Assembly (NCBI GenBank): GCA_037349105.1
Contig: JAYJMM010000076.1
Coordinates: 456,001-520,000 of the forward strand
Origin: Limnomonas spitsbergensis
Taxonomy: Eukaryota > Chlorophyta > Chlorophyceae > Chlamydomonadales
Direction of reading: 5' to 3'
Length of the DNA stretch: 64,000 nucleotides
Both the position numbers and the translations under genes were made by a program. Positions 62,101 through 64,000 of the stretch are shown one piece after another. Within the stretch, counting starts at the first letter, position 1. Each line of letters opens with the position of its first letter. The notes below the pieces were generated by a model that saw nothing but the letters and a program-made list of their open reading frames with translations, was not told the DNA's origin and did no database searches.

Positions 62101-63987
62101 CTGATGATTTGCAGGACACCACCACGGTCAAGGTGAGGCGTGAAGTGTGAATTCAAAGTGTGAGGTGTGAAGGAGGTGCAAAGTGTGAGGTGTGACACAC
62201 TTTGGTAGAATGAGGTGTGTGGGGAGTGGTAGGATGTGAGGAGACGGGGTAAGTGTGAAGTGGTATGATGGGAAGAAGTGTGAAGTGGAAGGATGGCCTT
62301 TCCTGATGGGAAGAAGTGTGAAGCGGGGTAGGACGAGCCTTAACTGTTCCTACTCGCTTTTTCTCAAATGTCTTGACAAGGGCCACTTGCGCACCTGGGG
62401 GCTGTTTATCTGTATTTGCGTCTCAGGTTTTCTAGAATCAGATGGTAACGGCGCGGATGTGGATACGGACCCAAGTTGCGACGTTTACTTAACCTCCATG
62501 CCCTGATAGGGCGTAGCTTTCTTTCTTTCGTTTGCCTCTCAGGTTTTCTAGAATCAGATGGCTGGCCCCACATTTTGTTAAGTCCAAGCAAAATGATGGG
62601 TGGGAAGTGGGTGGGGTCGAGGGCGGGGTTCCGCCTCAAACCCTCGACTGACATGATGTTGGTACTGCCTTCCTTACACCTACCCTTGTACACCCTCCTC
62701 ACCTCGTGCCCTGCTACCCTTGTTACCCCTTTTCAGCCACCCTTGTTACTCCTTCACACCCATTTAGTGTTACTCCTTTTCACCCACATTGTTACGCGTT
62801 CTCACCCATCTACATGTGTTACTCATTCTCACCCTTTTCCCTTTGTTACTCTTATATGATAGTTTGGGATACACCTATGCGCGGCTGCAGCAGTACAGCC
62901 CTTGTTACTCCTTCTCACCCATCTACCCTTGTTACTCTTTCTCGTACATGTACCATTGTTACTCGTATATGGTAGTTTGAATACACCTACACACAGCTGC
63001 ATCAGTACAGGTCGTGTTACTCTTTCTCACCCATCTGCCCTTGTTACTCCTTCTCATCCATGTACCCTTGTTACTCATTTTCACCCATCTACCCTTGTTA
63101 CTCTTCTAGGGTAGTTTGGAATACACCTACGCGCGTCTGCAGCAGTACAGCTCCTGGCTTGAGGTCCGCATGGTTGCTCGATTCGACCGGGCGATCGGAA
63201 AGGATGACCTGGCCAGCATGGCGGAGAGCGCCAAGGTCATGGAGGAGTTTGGACGTGATAAGGCAATCACACAGGTGGATAGCGGGGGGGAGGGGGGAGG
63301 TGGAGGTGGAGGTAGACGTAGGTGTGGGGGGAACAAAGCAATCACACAGGTTGGGGGGGGTGGACACGTGCCCTTAACCCTGCCCCTTTAGTGGTGCGCG
63401 TCCACTCACACACTCCCTAAACCATTTACCCTTAACCCTGCCCCCCCCCCTCTCAGCGGTGCGTGTCCAATCACCCACTCCCTAAACCATTTACCCTTAA
63501 CCCTGCCCCCCCTCTCAGCGGTGCGTGTCCACTCACCCACTCCCTAAACCATTGACCCTTAACCCTGCCCCCCCTCTCAGCGGTGCGTGTCCAATCACCC
63601 ACTCCCTAAACCATTTACCCTTAACCCTGCCCCCCCTCTCAGCAGTGCGTGTCCACTGACCCACTCCCTAAACCATTTACCCTTAACCCTGCCCCCCCCC
63701 CTCTCAGCGGTGCGTGTCCAATCACCCACTCCCTAAACCATTTACCCTTAACCCTGCCCACCCCTTCAGCGGTGCGTGTCCACTCACCCACTCCCTAAGC
63801 CATTTACCCCTAACCCTGCCCCCCCCCCTTTCAGCGGTACGTGTCCACTCACCCACTACTTCTTGTGGACGAGGATACCGCTCTGGAGGCCTTCCCCGGC
63901 AGGCCCAAAGGGAAGCCAGGGCCGCAGCTGCAGCTGGAGCTCAAACCACTGGACCAGCTGTACAAAAAACTGAGAGAGGCAGTACAG
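53145..63987 (+). CDS. SEC10: Exocyst complex subunit SEC10 (EXOC5), N-terminal half; continues past the right edge
   Basis: Exons: 53145-53470, 55966-56059, 57130-57246, 58349-58416, 58872-58959, 62025-62132, 63110-63274 and 63835-63987, which sum to 373 codons with all phases matching. The start is the first ATG in its frame. After a Ser/Pro-rich head the protein has AAFKGGFSESTLLAYLARD, a coiled-coil part (ELQQLHKDVSKKVSHLQLSF), then MSHVSQIGTRIGDRLQ, ALQLVEIIGYLRQFSEL, LEVRMVARFDRAIGKDDL, SMAESAKVMEEF and RYVSTHPLLLVDED. These blocks occur in this order in plant and animal Sec10. Sec10 is a rod-like subunit of the exocyst, which tethers secretory vesicles to the plasma membrane. About half of the usual length of roughly 800 residues is present. 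Introns 1-5 and 7 are filled with arrays, many built from the exon edges. Confidence 0.9.
53471..54040. repeat. CACCTGCATGGGGTTATGCATGG array beginning at the SEC10 exon 1 donor
   Basis: About 22 irregular units of ~26 bp that start 8 bases after the donor. Contains many ATGCAT palindromes. Confidence 0.9.
54107..54832. repeat. 14 bp GCCACCATGGGCCT array, about 52 units
   Basis: The unit contains CCATGG and, by chance or not, the vertebrate initiation consensus GCCACCATGG. It lies inside SEC10 intron 1. All frames are open because no unit has a stop. Confidence 0.95.
55270..55965 (+). repeat. Decoy acceptors: copies of SEC10 exon 2 start
   Basis: TTAGGGCGGAGGCTGAGCTG with acceptor recurs at about 55494, 55585, 55676 and 55768, with diverged ones at 55270 and 55876, before the functional exon at 55966. 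The last two extend further into the exon (AAGGACGTGTCCAAGAAGG). Confidence 0.9.
56040..56730 (+). repeat. Decoy donors: copies of SEC10 exon 2 end
   Basis: CCAAGAGGTGCAATATAAG|GTGTGA recurs about eight times at ~75-90 bp spacing after the functional donor at 56059. The spacers hold GGGCTGAACCCTAACAACC. So exon 2 is flanked by arrays of its own left and right edges. Confidence 0.92.
56920..57129 (+). repeat. Two decoy acceptors of SEC10 exon 3
   Basis: GGTGCAGTGTCAGCGGTCATT-like copies at about 56930 and 57024 resemble the exon 3 start GGTGAAGTGTCGGCCATT and its flank. Confidence 0.65.
57241..58190 (+). repeat. GTGCTGCACATGGGGGTGTTG array seeded at the SEC10 exon 3 donor
   Basis: The exon ends CTGCAG|GTGCTGCATGGGGG and the following 550 bp repeat GTGCTGCACATGGGGGTG / TACTGCATAGTGCTGCAC in ~25 and 60 bp periods, decaying by 58190. 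Confidence 0.9.
58417..58510 (+). mobile_element. R2 short interspersed element, copy 3, abutting the SEC10 exon 4 splice donor
   Basis: SEC10 exon 4 ends GTTCAG at 58416 and the purine tract of the element (GTGAAAGGAAAGAAAG) starts at the next base, supplying the donor GT. After the element (ending GCCGTTACC) the sequence GTTCAG occurs again, as expected of a 6 bp target duplication. Confidence 0.7.
58930..59500 (+). repeat. Decoy donors: copies of SEC10 exon 5 end
   Basis: GGGAGGAGGGCGGGCTGCAG, GAGGCGGCG|GTGAGAG recurs at about 59065, 59125, 59258, 59330 and 59465 after the functional donor at 58959. A G-run of over 20 lies at about 59288-59310. Confidence 0.9.
59620..60190. repeat. ~63 bp array (AACAGGTATGAGGAAGTTGA), about 9 units
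   Basis: Units with GGAGACGGCTGTGTGAGTGG and GGGTGTTTCAGGGTTGAGG in SEC10 intron 5. Each contains a TTTCAGGG that looks like an acceptor. Confidence 0.92.
60300..60415. repeat. Heptamer (GGTGCAG)n, about 16 units
   Basis: 7 bp period with occasional GGTGCAA. The same period as plant-type telomere repeats but a different sequence. Confidence 0.93.
60472..60547 (+). mobile_element. R2 short interspersed element, copy 4, with 10 bp target duplication
   Basis: The 76 bp insert is flanked by CAATAGACTA on both sides (60462-60471 and 60548-60557). Homologous sites without the insert occur nearby (about 60224-60262, 60658-60700 and 60808-60850), so this is a real insertion. It lies in SEC10 intron 5. 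Confidence 0.8.
60990..62024 (+). repeat. Eight decayed copies of SEC10 exon 6 with acceptors
   Basis: Copies of CAGGTCCTGACCCAGCGCCT, GTGATTGATGCCATGAGCGC lie at about 61003, 61096, 61266, 61413, 61514, 61618, 61774 and 61917, before the functional exon at 62025. The copies at 61618 and 61774 extend deep into the exon (AGCAAGCTCCTGGTCTC). Spacers are TGTACATCTGTACCGC-type. Confidence 0.93.
62446..62534 (-). mobile_element. R2 short interspersed element, copy 5, flanked by a 25 bp direct repeat
   Basis: A perfect direct repeat (TCTCAGGTTTTCTAGAATCA plus GATGG) lies at 62421-62445 and 62535-62559. Between them is the element in reverse orientation with hairpin GCCCT/AGGGC, a compensated change from GCCCC/GGGGC in other copies. 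On the plus strand it opens GTAACGGCG (whose first G is shared) and closes in a pyrimidine tract plus CAG, i.e. intron-like ends. It lies in SEC10 intron 6. Confidence 0.7.
62840..63109 (+). repeat. Decoy acceptors of SEC10 exon 7
   Basis: GGTAGTTTGAATACACCTAC, GCTGCATCAGTACAG-like copies at about 62861 and 62973 precede the functional exon at 63110. TTGTTACTC(C)TTCTCACCC repeats fill the gaps. Confidence 0.85.
63380..63834 (+). repeat. Seven decoy acceptors of SEC10 exon 8
   Basis: CTCTCAGCGGTGCGTGTCCA, CTCACCCACTCCCTAAACC repeats at ~62 bp spacing from about 63392. The functional exon starts at 63835 with CGGTACGTGTCC. Telomere-like TTACCCTTAACCCTG is in each unit. Confidence 0.93.
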
Positions 63988-64000
63988 GTGTGGACATGTG

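Overview
The window is nuclear DNA of a photosynthetic eukaryote, most likely a chlorophyte or prasinophyte green alga. The evidence is: (i) every real gene is split by GT-AG spliceosomal introns whose phases agree across exons; (ii) several products carry plastid-type leaders; (iii) the closest families I recognise are plant-like (a plant NAD+/folate-type carrier, a plant DCC/DUF393 protein, exocyst SEC10); and (iv) degenerate plant-type telomere motifs (TTTAGGG and variants) are scattered through introns. The very frequent TAGCTGAA octamers remind me of the prasinophyte Cymbomonas, but that is memory only and unverified. I saw no tRNA, rRNA, CRISPR array, bacterial operon or intact transposase.

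Five genes can be assembled by hand. (1) Plus strand, ~7488-24709: an SLC25 carrier of the NAD+/folate/pyrimidine-nucleotide clade with EF-hands fused at its N-terminal side; its 5' end is not in the window. (2) Minus strand, 33289-29924: a probable plastid membrane protein that I cannot name. (3) Minus strand, 45958-35121: a complete seven-exon DCC/DUF393 thiol-disulfide oxidoreductase-like protein, with one intron holding more than 5 kb of satellite. (4) Plus strand, 46548-51237: a complete six-exon membrane protein with a DnaJ-type CxxC zinc-finger unit, divergent from gene 3 across 589 bp. (5) Plus strand, 53145 to beyond the right edge: exocyst subunit SEC10/EXOC5, first eight exons.

Most of the window is tandem repeat. 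Bases 1-7495 and 25967-30096 are two copies of one segment, which carries the last exon of gene 2 and its 3' flank. The two copies have expanded different minisatellites. Introns of genes 1, 3, 4 and 5 contain arrays whose units are decayed copies of the neighbouring exon edge together with its splice site. The SEC10 introns show this most clearly. In addition there is a ~80-90 bp hairpin-bearing interspersed element; one copy has a 10 bp target duplication with empty sites nearby, and another sits exactly at a SEC10 splice donor. Three families of small terminal-inverted-repeat elements are also present.

The most interesting points are the calcium-sensor/NAD-type carrier fusion, the repeated amplification of exon edges inside introns, and the short interspersed element found at a splice site.
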